This document shows positions 49,990-58,054 of a stretch of DNA of 64,000 nt, one piece after another. Both the position numbers and the translations under genes were made by a program. The DNA comes from Thiomonas sp. FB-6 (GTDB lineage: Bacteria > Pseudomonadota > Gammaproteobacteria > Burkholderiales > Burkholderiaceae_C): NCBI RefSeq assembly GCF_000377645.1, contig NZ_KB898471.1:124001-188000 (forward strand). Reading direction: 5' to 3'. Positions within the stretch are counted from its first letter, which is position 1. Each line of letters opens with the position of its first letter. A model generated the notes under the pieces. That model was not told the origin of the DNA and did no database searches. It worked only from the letters and a program-made list of their open reading frames with translations.

Positions 49990-50790
49990 TCAGCGGTCGG
50001 TGAAGCGTGGTGCGCGCTTTTGCGCGAACGCCGCCACCCCCTCGGCGTAGTCGCCGGCGAAACCCAGGTCGCGCTGCGCCTGCGCCTCGGCGTCCAGCGC
50101 CTGCTCCAGGGCGCAGGCCGCACCGGCATCGATCAGCGCGCGCGTGCGGGCCAGCGCGCGCGCCGGCTGCGCGGCCAGGCGCGCCGCCAGGGCCGCGGCC
50201 TCGGCCTCGAAGCCCTCGTCGTCCACGCATTTCCAGATCAGGCCGAAGGCCTCGGCCTGCGCCGCCGGCAACTTGTCGCCGAGCATGGCCAGGCCGAGCG
50301 CGCGGGCACGGCCGGCCAGGCGCGGCAGCAGCCAGGTGCTGCCGCTGTCGGGAATCAGCGCGATGGCCGCGAAGGCCTGCACGAAGGAGGCGCTGCGGCG
50401 CGCCACCACGATGTCGCACATCAGCGCCAGCGCGGCACCGGCGCCGGCGGCCACGCCGCCCACGGCGGCCAGCGTGGGCACCGGCATCGAGCGCAGGCGC
50501 AGGACCAGCGGGCGGTAGCGCGAGGCCACCACCTCTCCGAGGTCCTTGGGCGCGCCGCCGGGGGCCACCGCGGGGTCGCGCAGGTCCTGTCCGGCGCAGA
50601 AGGCCCGTCCGGCGCCGGCCAGCACCACGCAGCGCACCTGCGCATCGGCCGCGGCCGCGTCCAGCTCGCGCAGCAGGGCCTGGCACAGCGCGCCGTCCAG
50701 CGCGTTCATCGCCTGCGGGCGGTTCAGGCGCAAGGTCAGCACGCCGCCTGCGCGTTCGCAAAGCAGCACGGGAAGCTCGGAAGCGGTCAT
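49990..50790 (-). CDS. paaG: 1,2-epoxyphenylacetyl-CoA isomerase
   Basis: 266 residues from ATG 50790. Crotonase fold: LTLRLNRPQAMNALDGALCQALLREL, GAGRAFCAGQDLRDPAVAPGG near 60-80, AVGGVAAGAGAALALMCDIVVARRSASFVQAFAAIALIPDSGSTWLLPRL. The FxQAF..IxLxPDSG stretch is diagnostic for PaaG. It turns ring-1,2-epoxyphenylacetyl-CoA into oxepin-CoA and also isomerises later intermediates. First gene of the minus-strand operon, directly downstream of the PaaR-type palindrome. Confidence 0.95.
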   Translation of the reverse strand: MTASELPVLLCERAGGVLTLRLNRPQAMNALDGALCQALLRELDAAAADAQVRCVVLAGAGRAFCAGQDLRDPAVAPGGAPKDLGEVVASRYRPLVLRLRSMPVPTLAAVGGVAAGAGAALALMCDIVVARRSASFVQAFAAIALIPDSGSTWLLPRLAGRARALGLAMLGDKLPAAQAEAFGLIWKCVDDEGFEAEAAALAARLAAQPARALARTRALIDAGAACALEQALDAEAQAQRDLGFAGDYAEGVAAFAQKRAPRFTDR

Positions 50791-50908
50791 CGGGCACAAT
50801 CGTTGAACTCGGGCGCGCGGCGCGGGCCGGGCCCCCTTCGGAAGCCGGGCGCGGACCCGACGCGGGGAGCGGAAGGCCGAGCCTGGCGGCAGGCGCCGCC
50901 CGGCAAAC

Positions 50909-50936
50909 AATATTGACCAACCGGTCGGTCAATATT
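50909..50936. promoter_or_regulatory. paaR box: probable PaaR operator between paaG and paaY
   Basis: 28-bp palindrome with 10-bp arms AATATTGACC/GGTCAATATT around a near-symmetrical ACCGGT-like core (a single mismatched pair in the centre). It lies in the 224 bp between the divergent paaG and paaY starts. A TetR-like regulator is encoded in the same operon, and ACCGACCGGTCGGT-like cores are what TetR-type PaaR proteins are known to bind. Function inferred. Confidence 0.7.
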
Positions 50937-51014
50937 AGGCTCGAAGCTTTGCCCGCGGCAAGTGCCGGCCCACCCCGCCGGCACCCCGGAAAACCCTGAT
51001 TCGAGGCCCCGCCC

Positions 51015-51635
51015 ATGCCCTGCTATTCGATCGACGGTGTCGTCCCGGTGGTGGACCCCTCCGCCTACGTGCATCCCAGCGCGGTGCTGATCGGCGACGT
51101 GATCGTCGGCCCGCGCTGCTACGTCGGCCCCTGCGCGAGCCTGCGCGGCGACTTCGGACGCATCGTGCTGCACGAAGGCGCCAACGTGCAGGATTCCTGC
51201 GTCATGCACGGATTCCCGGGGCACGACACCGTGGTGCACGCGGACGGCCACATCGGCCACGGCGCGGTGCTGCACAGCTGCATCGTGCACCGCGGCGCGC
51301 TGGTGGGCATGAACGCCGTGGTGATGGACGACGCCGAGGTGGGCGAATTCTCGATCATCGCCGCCTGCGCCTTCGTGCCGGCGGCCATGGTGATTCCCCC
51401 GCGCACGCTGGTGGCGGGCATGCCGGCGCGGGTCAAGCGCCCCTTGAGCGACGAGGAGATCGCGTGGAAGGCCGAGGGCACGCGCACCTACCAGGAACTC
51501 GCGGTGCGCTGCCTGCAAAGCCTGCGCGAGGTCGAGCCTCTGCGCGCCGAGCCCGCGCAGCGGGCCCGGCTGAACGCCCCCAGCGTCGAGCCGCTGGTGG
51601 CGCTGCGCGCACGCGAGGCGGGTACGCGCTCCTGA
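51015..51635 (+). CDS. paaY: gamma-carbonic-anhydrase-like thioesterase PaaY
   Basis: 206 residues. Left-handed beta-helix from hexapeptide repeats between about 10 and 150: [44 protein letters not shown], zinc-binding His in [26 protein letters not shown]. The C-terminal helix contains [21 protein letters not shown]. PaaY removes dead-end CoA adducts and assists PaaI in the phenylacetate pathway. It is divergent from paaG and shares the palindromic operator region. Confidence 0.93.
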   Translation: MPCYSIDGVVPVVDPSAYVHPSAVLIGDVIVGPRCYVGPCASLRGDFGRIVLHEGANVQDSCVMHGFPGHDTVVHADGHIGHGAVLHSCIVHRGALVGMNAVVMDDAEVGEFSIIAACAFVPAAMVIPPRTLVAGMPARVKRPLSDEEIAWKAEGTRTYQELAVRCLQSLREVEPLRAEPAQRARLNAPSVEPLVALRAREAGTRS

Positions 51636-51678
51636 AGCCCGGCGTCCGCGGGCTCGCGGCCCGCGGCGGCGCGCAGGC

Positions 51679-52236
51679 TCAGGAGACCGCGGGGGCGGGC
51701 GCGGCCAGCGCCATCTCGATGTCCGCGCGCAGCGCGTCGGGCTGGGTCTGCGGCGCGTAGCGCCGGATCACCTGGCCGTCGCGCCCGACCAGGAACTTGG
51801 TGAAATTCCACTTGATCGCCTCGGTGCCCAGTACCCCGCTGGCCTGGTCCTTCAGCCAGCGCCACAGCGGGTGGGTGTGGGCGCCGTTGACGTCGACCTT
51901 GTCGAACAGCGGGAACTCCACGCCGTAGTTGGTCTGGCAGAACTCGACGATCTGCGCCGCGCTGCCCGGCTCCTGCGCGCCGAACTGGTTGCAGGGAAAG
52001 GCCAGCACCGTGAAGCCGCGCGGGCGATACGCGTGGTGCAGGGCCTGCAGGCCCGCGTACTGGGGCGTGAAGCCGCAGGCGCTGGCGGTGTTGACGATCA
52101 GCAGCACCTGCCCGCGCCACGCGGCAAGCGACTGCTCGCGCCCCTCGATGTCGCGGGCGCTGAACTCGTAGGCGCTCGCGGCATGCCCAGGGGCGGCAGC
52201 GGCGCTTTCGCCGGAACTCGGAATCGGGGTGGTCAT
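51679..52236 (-). CDS. glutathione peroxidase-family thiol peroxidase (Cys type)
   Basis: 185 residues. The peroxidatic Cys 54 lies in VNTASACGFTPQYAGLQAL; other family residues are Gln in FPCNQFGAQEPGS near 80-92 and Trp in IKWNFTKFLVGRDG near 140-153. The first 20 residues are Ser/Ala-rich and extra to the family. The Cys (not Sec) form usually uses thioredoxin or glutathione to reduce lipid and organic hydroperoxides. The EamA gene upstream ends four bases inside its start. Confidence 0.92.
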   Translation of the reverse strand: MTTPIPSSGESAAAAPGHAASAYEFSARDIEGREQSLAAWRGQVLLIVNTASACGFTPQYAGLQALHHAYRPRGFTVLAFPCNQFGAQEPGSAAQIVEFCQTNYGVEFPLFDKVDVNGAHTHPLWRWLKDQASGVLGTEAIKWNFTKFLVGRDGQVIRRYAPQTQPDALRADIEMALAAPAPAVS

Positions 52237-53219
52237 CGGGGGCTCCCACGGGCCGCTGGCACACGCGCCGGCACGGCCTCATTGTGCTCCGTGCCCGCAG
52301 CTTCGTCATGCGCGGCGGCGCGGCGTTGGCCGGCGGCCTCGGCCCAGGCACCCAGCAGCACGCCGGCGGCGATCAGGCCGCCGCCGGCCCAGGCACGCAA
52401 GTCCATGCGGCCGGCGCCGAGCCAGGCCGAACTAAGGCTGGCGAACACGATCTCCAGCATCATGATCACCGCGGTCAGCGCCGCGGGCAGGCGCGCCGCG
52501 CCGTATTGAAGGCCGTAGCTGCCGGCCACCATGGCCAGGCCCAGCACCAGCACCGGCAGCCCCCAGTCGGCGCGCGGCGGCGGCAGCGCCGGCGCCGCGC
52601 CCAGGGACTGCAGCAGCAGCGCCAGCAGCGCGCCGCACAGCAGGCCTCCGGCGAACATGGCCAGCATGCGCGCCGAAGCCGTGGCCTGCGCGCAGCGCCG
52701 CAGCATCACGTTGTCCAGCGCGAAGAACAGGCCGCCGGCCAGGCCCAGCCAATCGGCGCCGCTGCGCGGCAGCGGCAGGCCGCTGCCGCCGGGCCACAGC
52801 ACGATCAGCGCGCCGGCCAGGGCCAGGGCCAGGCGCATCCAGCCGGCCGCGCCGATGCGCTCGCCGAGCAACCAGCGCGCCAGCAGCGTGGCCCACACCG
52901 GCATCATGTAGAACAGCAGCACCACGCGCACCACGTCGCCGCGAGCCACGCCCAGGTTGAAGCACACGTTGGCGCCGCCGGCCGCCAGCGCCACCAGCAG
53001 CAGTCCGGGACTGCGCAGCCACTGGCCGAGCGCCCCCGGGCGCAGCAGCAGCACCAGCAGCGCCCCCGGCGCATAGACCAGCGCGGTGGTCCACAGCGGC
53101 TGCACGCCCAGCGCCTGCGCGTGCCGCACCGGCCACCACGACAGACCCCACACCAGTGCGCTCAAGCCCAGTCCGCCGACCGACAGCCAGGCCGTTCGCG
53201 CCCCCGCGGTCTGTGTCAC
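52233..53219 (-). CDS. EamA-family (DMT) transporter
   Basis: 328 residues from GTG 53219 (GTGA overlap with the TlpA gene stop). Ten hydrophobic helices in two EamA repeats: SALVWGLSWWPVRHAQALG in helix 1, ALAAGGANVCFNLGVARGDVVRVVLLFYMMPVWATLLARWLLGERI (first repeat end) and TAVIMMLEIVFASLSSAWLGAG (second repeat end). Probably an inner-membrane exporter of amino acids or metabolites; the substrate is not predictable. The 30-residue C-terminal tail is hydrophilic. Translationally coupled on both sides. Confidence 0.85.
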   Translation of the reverse strand: MTQTAGARTAWLSVGGLGLSALVWGLSWWPVRHAQALGVQPLWTTALVYAPGALLVLLLRPGALGQWLRSPGLLLVALAAGGANVCFNLGVARGDVVRVVLLFYMMPVWATLLARWLLGERIGAAGWMRLALALAGALIVLWPGGSGLPLPRSGADWLGLAGGLFFALDNVMLRRCAQATASARMLAMFAGGLLCGALLALLLQSLGAAPALPPPRADWGLPVLVLGLAMVAGSYGLQYGAARLPAALTAVIMMLEIVFASLSSAWLGAGRMDLRAWAGGGLIAAGVLLGAWAEAAGQRRAAAHDEAAGTEHNEAVPARVPAARGSPR

Positions 53220-54031
53220 GGAGCCGCCCCGCCCAGTGCGCGGATGCCCTGGCGCAGCGTGGCCGCGGACATCTCGCCCACGTACATGCGCTGCAGGCTG
53301 CCGTCGGCGCGGATGAACAGCGTGGTCGGGTAGCCCGGCGCCTCGTAGTAGGCGGCCAGCGAACGCCCGGCGTCGAGCAGCACCTCGGGGGCCCCGGCAT
53401 GGCCCAGCGAGCGCAGCAGTGCGTCCACCGCCGCCGGCGCGTCGCCCTGGTCGGCCAGCACGATGCGCGCGCCCGGATGCCCCGCCGCCTGCGCCAGCAG
53501 CATCGGCAGCTCGCGCCGGCATGGCGGGCACCAGGTGGCCCACAGGTTGATCACCAGCGGCTGCCCACGCAGGCCGCGCAGGCCCACCGGGCGTCCCTGC
53601 AGGTCTCGCAGCGTCAGCGCCGGCAAGGGGCGCGGCGCCGGCTGCAGCGCCGTCAGCAGCGCCTGCCCGCCGAACACCACCAGCGCGGCCGCCGCGAAGG
53701 CGCCGGCCAGCGCACGGCGCAGCGGCGCCCGCCACAGGCCCCAGGCCAGTAGCACCAGCGCCGCCACCGGCCAGCCCGCCCAGGGCTCGAAGCCGAGGTC
53801 GCGCGGGTCCAGCATGGCCGCAAGCGTCGGATATTGGGAATACCAGCGCAGCACGAAGGCCACGCGCGCCGCCAGCAGCCCGGCCAGCAGCGCCGCCAGC
53901 AGCGCCGGCCCGGGGCGCGGCGCGACGCCGCGCGCCAGGCGTCGCGCCAGCATGTCGGCGAGCCAGCCGCCGAGCAGCAGCAACAGCGGCGCGCTCGGCA
54001 GCAGCAGCGGCCCCAGGCGCAGCGGCATCAT
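53216..54031 (-). CDS. TlpA/ResA-like thioredoxin with N-terminal Lgt-like membrane domain
   Basis: 271 residues from ATG 54031. The first ~125 residues make about four helices, including ARVAFVLRWYSQYPTLAAMLDPRDLGFEPW, a line recalling the start of prolipoprotein diacylglyceryl transferases. The C-terminal TlpA domain has LVINLWATWCPPCRRELPMLL with the redox pair Cys 168/Cys 171 and GYPTTLFIRADGSL with the cis-Pro. The thioredoxin domain should face the periplasm and keep cysteines of exported proteins or haem-ligating cysteines reduced. No ccm gene is near. It overlaps lplT (4 nt) and the EamA gene (4 nt). Confidence 0.82.
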   Translation of the reverse strand: MMPLRLGPLLLPSAPLLLLLGGWLADMLARRLARGVAPRPGPALLAALLAGLLAARVAFVLRWYSQYPTLAAMLDPRDLGFEPWAGWPVAALVLLAWGLWRAPLRRALAGAFAAAALVVFGGQALLTALQPAPRPLPALTLRDLQGRPVGLRGLRGQPLVINLWATWCPPCRRELPMLLAQAAGHPGARIVLADQGDAPAAVDALLRSLGHAGAPEVLLDAGRSLAAYYEAPGYPTTLFIRADGSLQRMYVGEMSAATLRQGIRALGGAAP

Positions 54032-55350
54032 GGCGCGGGGTGGCGCGGCTCGCCGATCAGAAGGGTCCAGTCGCGCTGGCGCATGTTGCGCGCGTTCCAG
54101 CGCATGACCAGCCACATGCTGAGCACGATGAACACCCCGAACAGCAGCATGGTGGCGCGCACCGGCAGGTTCACGCTGATCAGCAGCGAGTACATGCCCA
54201 GCATCGCCAGCACGCTGAGGTTCTCGTTGAAGTTCTGCACCGCGATGGAATGCCCGGCCGACAGCAGCACGTAGCCGCGGTGCTGCAGCAGCGCGTTCAT
54301 GGGCACCACGAAGTAGCCGGCCATGGCGCCGATCATCACCATGAACACGCCGGCCAGCAGCAGGTACAACGGCACCTGCAGGCGCCCCACGGAGAACTGC
54401 AGCTCCGGCACCATCGAGCGCGTGTACAGGGCCACGACCATGCACACCACGCCCATGCCCAGCCCGACCGGAAGCACGCGCAGGCTGTTCCTCAGCGGCA
54501 CGCGCGTGGCCGCCAGCACCGCGCCCAGCGCCACGCCGAAGGCCACCGTGGCCTGCAGCGCGGCGGCGTTGCTCAGGTTCAGCCCCAGCGCGGCCTCGGA
54601 CCACTTGATGACAATGAATTGCAGCGTGGCGCCGGCGCCCCAGAACAGCGTGGTCACGGCCAGCGAGATCTGGCCCAGCTTGTCGCTCCACAGCACGCGC
54701 ATGCAGTGCACGAACTCGACCAGCTGGCGCGCCGGGTTGGCGGTCTGGTGGGGATAGCGCGCGCCGGTATCGGGAATGCGCAGGTTGCACGCCGCGGCCA
54801 CCACGTAGACCAGCGAGATCAGCGCCAGCGCCGCACCCGCGGCCCCCTGCACGTGCAGCCATTGCAGCGGCGCCTGCCCGAGCAGCCAGTCCGAGGCCTC
54901 GCGGCTGACCAGAAAGCCGCCGAGCACGGTGCCGAGAATGATCGAGCTCACCGTGGTGCCCTCGATCCAGCCGTTGGCCGCGACCAGTTGCTGCGGCGGC
55001 AGCAGCTCGGTGAGGATGCCGTACTTGGCCGGCGAATAGGCGGCGGCGCCCAGGCCCACCACCGCGTAGGCCAGCAGCGGATGCGCGCCGAACAGCATGG
55101 TCAGCAGGCCGGCCAGCTTGACCAGGTTGGTGATCAGCATGACCTGCCCCTTCTGCAGGGAGTCGGCGAAGCCGCCGACGAAGGGCGCCAGCATCACGTA
55201 GGACACCGTGAAGAAGAATTTCAGCAGCGGGGTCATCCACCCCGGAGCCTTCAACTGGACCAGCAGCGCGATGGCGGCGATGAGCAGGGCGTTGTCGGCC
55301 AGCGACGAGAAGAACTGCGCGGCCATGATCCAGTAGAAACCTTTTTTCAT
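54028..55350 (-). CDS. lplT: lysophospholipid transporter LplT
   Basis: 440 residues from ATG 55350; the family starts MKKGFYxIMxAQFFSSLADNA as here. Twelve helices of the MFS fold; conserved text includes APFVGGFADSLQKGQVMLITNLVKLAGLLTMLFG, AYSPAKYGILTELLPPQQLVAANGWIEGTTVSSIILGTVLGG. In E. coli it flips lysophospholipids inward for re-acylation by Aas; no aas gene is adjacent here. It is divergent from alr, an arrangement often seen in Burkholderiales. Confidence 0.92.
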   Translation of the reverse strand: MKKGFYWIMAAQFFSSLADNALLIAAIALLVQLKAPGWMTPLLKFFFTVSYVMLAPFVGGFADSLQKGQVMLITNLVKLAGLLTMLFGAHPLLAYAVVGLGAAAYSPAKYGILTELLPPQQLVAANGWIEGTTVSSIILGTVLGGFLVSREASDWLLGQAPLQWLHVQGAAGAALALISLVYVVAAACNLRIPDTGARYPHQTANPARQLVEFVHCMRVLWSDKLGQISLAVTTLFWGAGATLQFIVIKWSEAALGLNLSNAAALQATVAFGVALGAVLAATRVPLRNSLRVLPVGLGMGVVCMVVALYTRSMVPELQFSVGRLQVPLYLLLAGVFMVMIGAMAGYFVVPMNALLQHRGYVLLSAGHSIAVQNFNENLSVLAMLGMYSLLISVNLPVRATMLLFGVFIVLSMWLVMRWNARNMRQRDWTLLIGEPRHPAP

Positions 55351-55482
55351 TCCGTCCTGCGAATCCTGCCGTGCGCGGCGCGCCTGCGCGAAATCGCCCA
55401 TTTATAGCATAGGGACCATGGCGTGGACGGGTGCGAGGGTGCCGCGGCGCAAGGCCTCGCAGGCACTACACTCGAGCCCGTC

Positions 55483-56619
55483 ATGCCCCGCCCGATCCAG
55501 GCCACCGTCTCCCTCGAAGCCCTGCGCCACAACCTGGCGCGCTCGCGTACGGCCGGCGGCGGCGCCCGCGTGTGGGCGGTGGTCAAGGCCAATGCCTACG
55601 GCCACGGCGTGGAGCGCGCCTTCCCCGCGCTGCGCGCGGCCGACGGCTTCGCGCTGCTCGACCTGGCCGAGGCGGAAACCCTGCGCGCGCTGGGCTGGGG
55701 CGGCCCCATCCTGCTGCTCGAGGGCTGCTTCGGGCTGGAGGACCTCGCCACCTGCGAGCGCCTGAACCTGTGGCACGTGGTGCACGACGCGGCGCAGATC
55801 CACTGGCTGGCCTCGCGCCGCAAGCCGCGCGCGCACCGCGTGTTTCTCAAGCTCAACAGCGGCATGAACCGCCTGGGCTTCACGCCCGAGCAATACCGCG
55901 TGGCCTGGCAGCGCCTGCAGGAACTGCCGGCGGTGGGCGCGGTCTCGCACATGACCCATTTCGCCACCGCCGACGGCGAGCCGGGCGTCGCCGATGCGCT
56001 GGAACGCTTCGAATCCGCGGTCGACGGCCTGCCCGGCGAACGCAGCCTGTGCAATTCGGCCGCGCTGCTGCGCTACGGCGTGCAGGCGCAAGGCCGACCG
56101 GGCCGGCATGACGACGCCGCCGCGGTGCTGGGCGACTGGGTGCGCCCGGGAATCGCGCTGTACGGCGGCTCGCCCACCGGCGCGCATGCCGACGCGACGC
56201 GCTGGGAACTGCGCCCGGCGATGAGCCTGCTCACCCGCATCATCGGCGTGCAGACCGTCGAGGCCGGCGGCGTGGTGGGCTACGGCGCCACCTTCCGAGC
56301 CGAGCGTCCGATGCGCATCGGCGTGGCCGCGGTGGGCTACGCCGACGGCTATCCCCGGCACGCCCCCAGCGGCACACCCATCGTGGTCGACGGCGTGCGC
56401 ACGCGCATCGTCGGGCGCGTGTCCATGGACATGGTGATGGTGGACCTGGATCCCGTGCGCGCGGCCGGCCGCGCCGCCGACGTCGGCAGCCCGGTCCTGT
56501 GCTGGGGGCGCCACCTGGACGCGGAACTGGGCATCGACGAAGTGGCCGAGCCCAGCGGCACGCTGGGCTATGAACTCATGTGCGCGCTGGCGCGCCGGGT
56601 GCCGGTGCAGGTCGTCTGA
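55483..56619 (+). CDS. alr: alanine racemase
   Basis: 378 residues from ATG 55483. PLP-lysine at K35 in VWAVVKANAYGHG, KLNSGMNRLGF near 123-133, LCNSAALLRYG, VRPGIALYGGSP near 218-229 and the second catalytic Tyr in VVGYGATFRAERPMR near 265. It interconverts L- and D-alanine for peptidoglycan. The stop TGA shares one base with the radA ATG (TGATG), so the two are translated in tandem, a conserved order in beta-proteobacteria. Confidence 0.96.
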   Translation: MPRPIQATVSLEALRHNLARSRTAGGGARVWAVVKANAYGHGVERAFPALRAADGFALLDLAEAETLRALGWGGPILLLEGCFGLEDLATCERLNLWHVVHDAAQIHWLASRRKPRAHRVFLKLNSGMNRLGFTPEQYRVAWQRLQELPAVGAVSHMTHFATADGEPGVADALERFESAVDGLPGERSLCNSAALLRYGVQAQGRPGRHDDAAAVLGDWVRPGIALYGGSPTGAHADATRWELRPAMSLLTRIIGVQTVEAGGVVGYGATFRAERPMRIGVAAVGYADGYPRHAPSGTPIVVDGVRTRIVGRVSMDMVMVDLDPVRAAGRAADVGSPVLCWGRHLDAELGIDEVAEPSGTLGYELMCALARRVPVQVV

Positions 56620-58010
56620 TGGCCCGTTCGGGCACCACTTTCGTCTGCAGCGATTGCGGCGGCCAGTCCGCGCAATGGCTCGGTCGCTGCCCGCACTGCG
56701 GCGCCTGGAACAGCCTGGTGGAGACGCGCACCGGCACCGCCGCACGGGGCGGCTCGCTGGGCGCCGGGCGTGCCGCGCCCGCGCCGCTGGCCCCGGCTTC
56801 GGCGGTGCAGGACCTGGCCCAGGTGCCGGCCGCCGAGCAGCAGCACATGCCCAGCGGCATCGGCGAACTCGACCGCGTGCTGGGCGGCGGGCTGGTGGCC
56901 GGCAGCGTGGTGCTGCTCGGCGGCGACCCCGGCATCGGCAAGTCCACGCTGCTGCTGCAGGTGCTGGCCGCGCTGGCCGCGAACACCTCCGTGCTCTACG
57001 TCAGCGGCGAGGAATCGGCGGCGCAGGTCGGGCTGCGCGCACAGCGCCTGGGGCTGCAGGGCGCACGGGTGCGCCTGATGGCGGAGATCCAGCTCGAGCG
57101 CATCGGCGAGGCGCTGGCCGCCGAACGCCCCTCGGTGTGCGTGATCGACTCCATCCAGACCGTCTATACCGAGCAGTTGTCGTCGGCGCCCGGCTCGGTG
57201 GCCCAGGTGCGCGAATGCGCGGCCCAGCTCACGCGCCACGCGAAGACGGCGGGCACCTGCATCGTGCTGGTGGGCCACGTCACCAAGGAAGGCGCGCTGG
57301 CCGGCCCGCGGGTGCTGGAGCACATGGTCGACAGCGTGCTGTACTTCGAAGGCGACGCGCACAGCAACTACCGCCTGATCCGCGCCATCAAGAACCGCTA
57401 CGGCGGCGTCGGCGAGCTGGGCGTGTTCGCGATGACCGAGCGCGGGCTCAAGGGCGTGGCCAATCCCTCGGCGATCTTCCTGTCCCACCACGGCGCTCCG
57501 GTGCCGGGCTCCTGCGTGCTGGCCACGCTGGAAGGCAGCCGCCCCCTGCTGGTGGAAATCCAGGCGCTGGCCGACAACGCCGCCTCGCCCAGCCCGCGCC
57601 GGCTCAGCGTGGGCCTGGACCCGGCGCGCCTGGCCATGCTGCTGGCGGTGCTGCACCGTCACGCCGGCGTGTCCTGCGCCGACCAGGACGTGTTCGTCAA
57701 CGCGGTGGGCGGCGTTCGCATCGCCGAGCCGGCGGCCGACCTTGCGGTGATGCTGGCCATCCAGTCCTCGCTGCGCAACCGCGCGCTGCCGCGCGGGCTG
57801 GTGGCCTTCGGCGAGGTCGGGCTGGCCGGCGAGATCCGCCCCGCCCCGCGCGGCCAGGAACGCCTGCGCGAGGCCGCCAAGCTGGGCTTTTCGGCGGCCA
57901 TCATCCCGGCCGCCAACGCGCCGCGCCACAATCCCGAACAGCTCGACGGCATGAGCCTGCACCCGGTGCAGCGCATCGACCAGGCGCTGGAACTGCTGCG
58001 GGAGCAGTGA
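56619..58010 (+). CDS. radA: DNA repair protein RadA (Sms)
   Basis: 463 residues. Zinc finger with Cys 10, 13, 24 and 27 (FVCSDCG...GRCPHCG), Walker A GGDPGIGKST at 101-110, LYVSGEESAAQVGLRA, the RadA-specific KNRYG motif near 260 and a C-terminal Lon-like domain (DVFVNAVGGVRIAEPAADLAVMLAI). A RecA-like helicase that drives branch migration in recombination. It ends in a perfect 21-bp hairpin that begins at its own stop codon. Confidence 0.97.
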   Translation: MARSGTTFVCSDCGGQSAQWLGRCPHCGAWNSLVETRTGTAARGGSLGAGRAAPAPLAPASAVQDLAQVPAAEQQHMPSGIGELDRVLGGGLVAGSVVLLGGDPGIGKSTLLLQVLAALAANTSVLYVSGEESAAQVGLRAQRLGLQGARVRLMAEIQLERIGEALAAERPSVCVIDSIQTVYTEQLSSAPGSVAQVRECAAQLTRHAKTAGTCIVLVGHVTKEGALAGPRVLEHMVDSVLYFEGDAHSNYRLIRAIKNRYGGVGELGVFAMTERGLKGVANPSAIFLSHHGAPVPGSCVLATLEGSRPLLVEIQALADNAASPSPRRLSVGLDPARLAMLLAVLHRHAGVSCADQDVFVNAVGGVRIAEPAADLAVMLAIQSSLRNRALPRGLVAFGEVGLAGEIRPAPRGQERLREAAKLGFSAAIIPAANAPRHNPEQLDGMSLHPVQRIDQALELLREQ

Positions 58011-58054
58011 GCCCCCTCCGTCGCCGGGCGCGAGCCCGGCGACGGAGGGGGCTC
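58009..58054. terminator. bidirectional hairpin between radA and the ABC exporter gene
   Basis: Perfect inverted repeat with 21-bp arms (58009-58029 and 58034-58054) and a 4-nt loop GCGA. It exactly fills the space between the two convergent stop codons and takes in the last two bases of the radA TGA. There is no T run, so it may stop RNA polymerase with Rho or protect both 3' ends. Confidence 0.7.
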
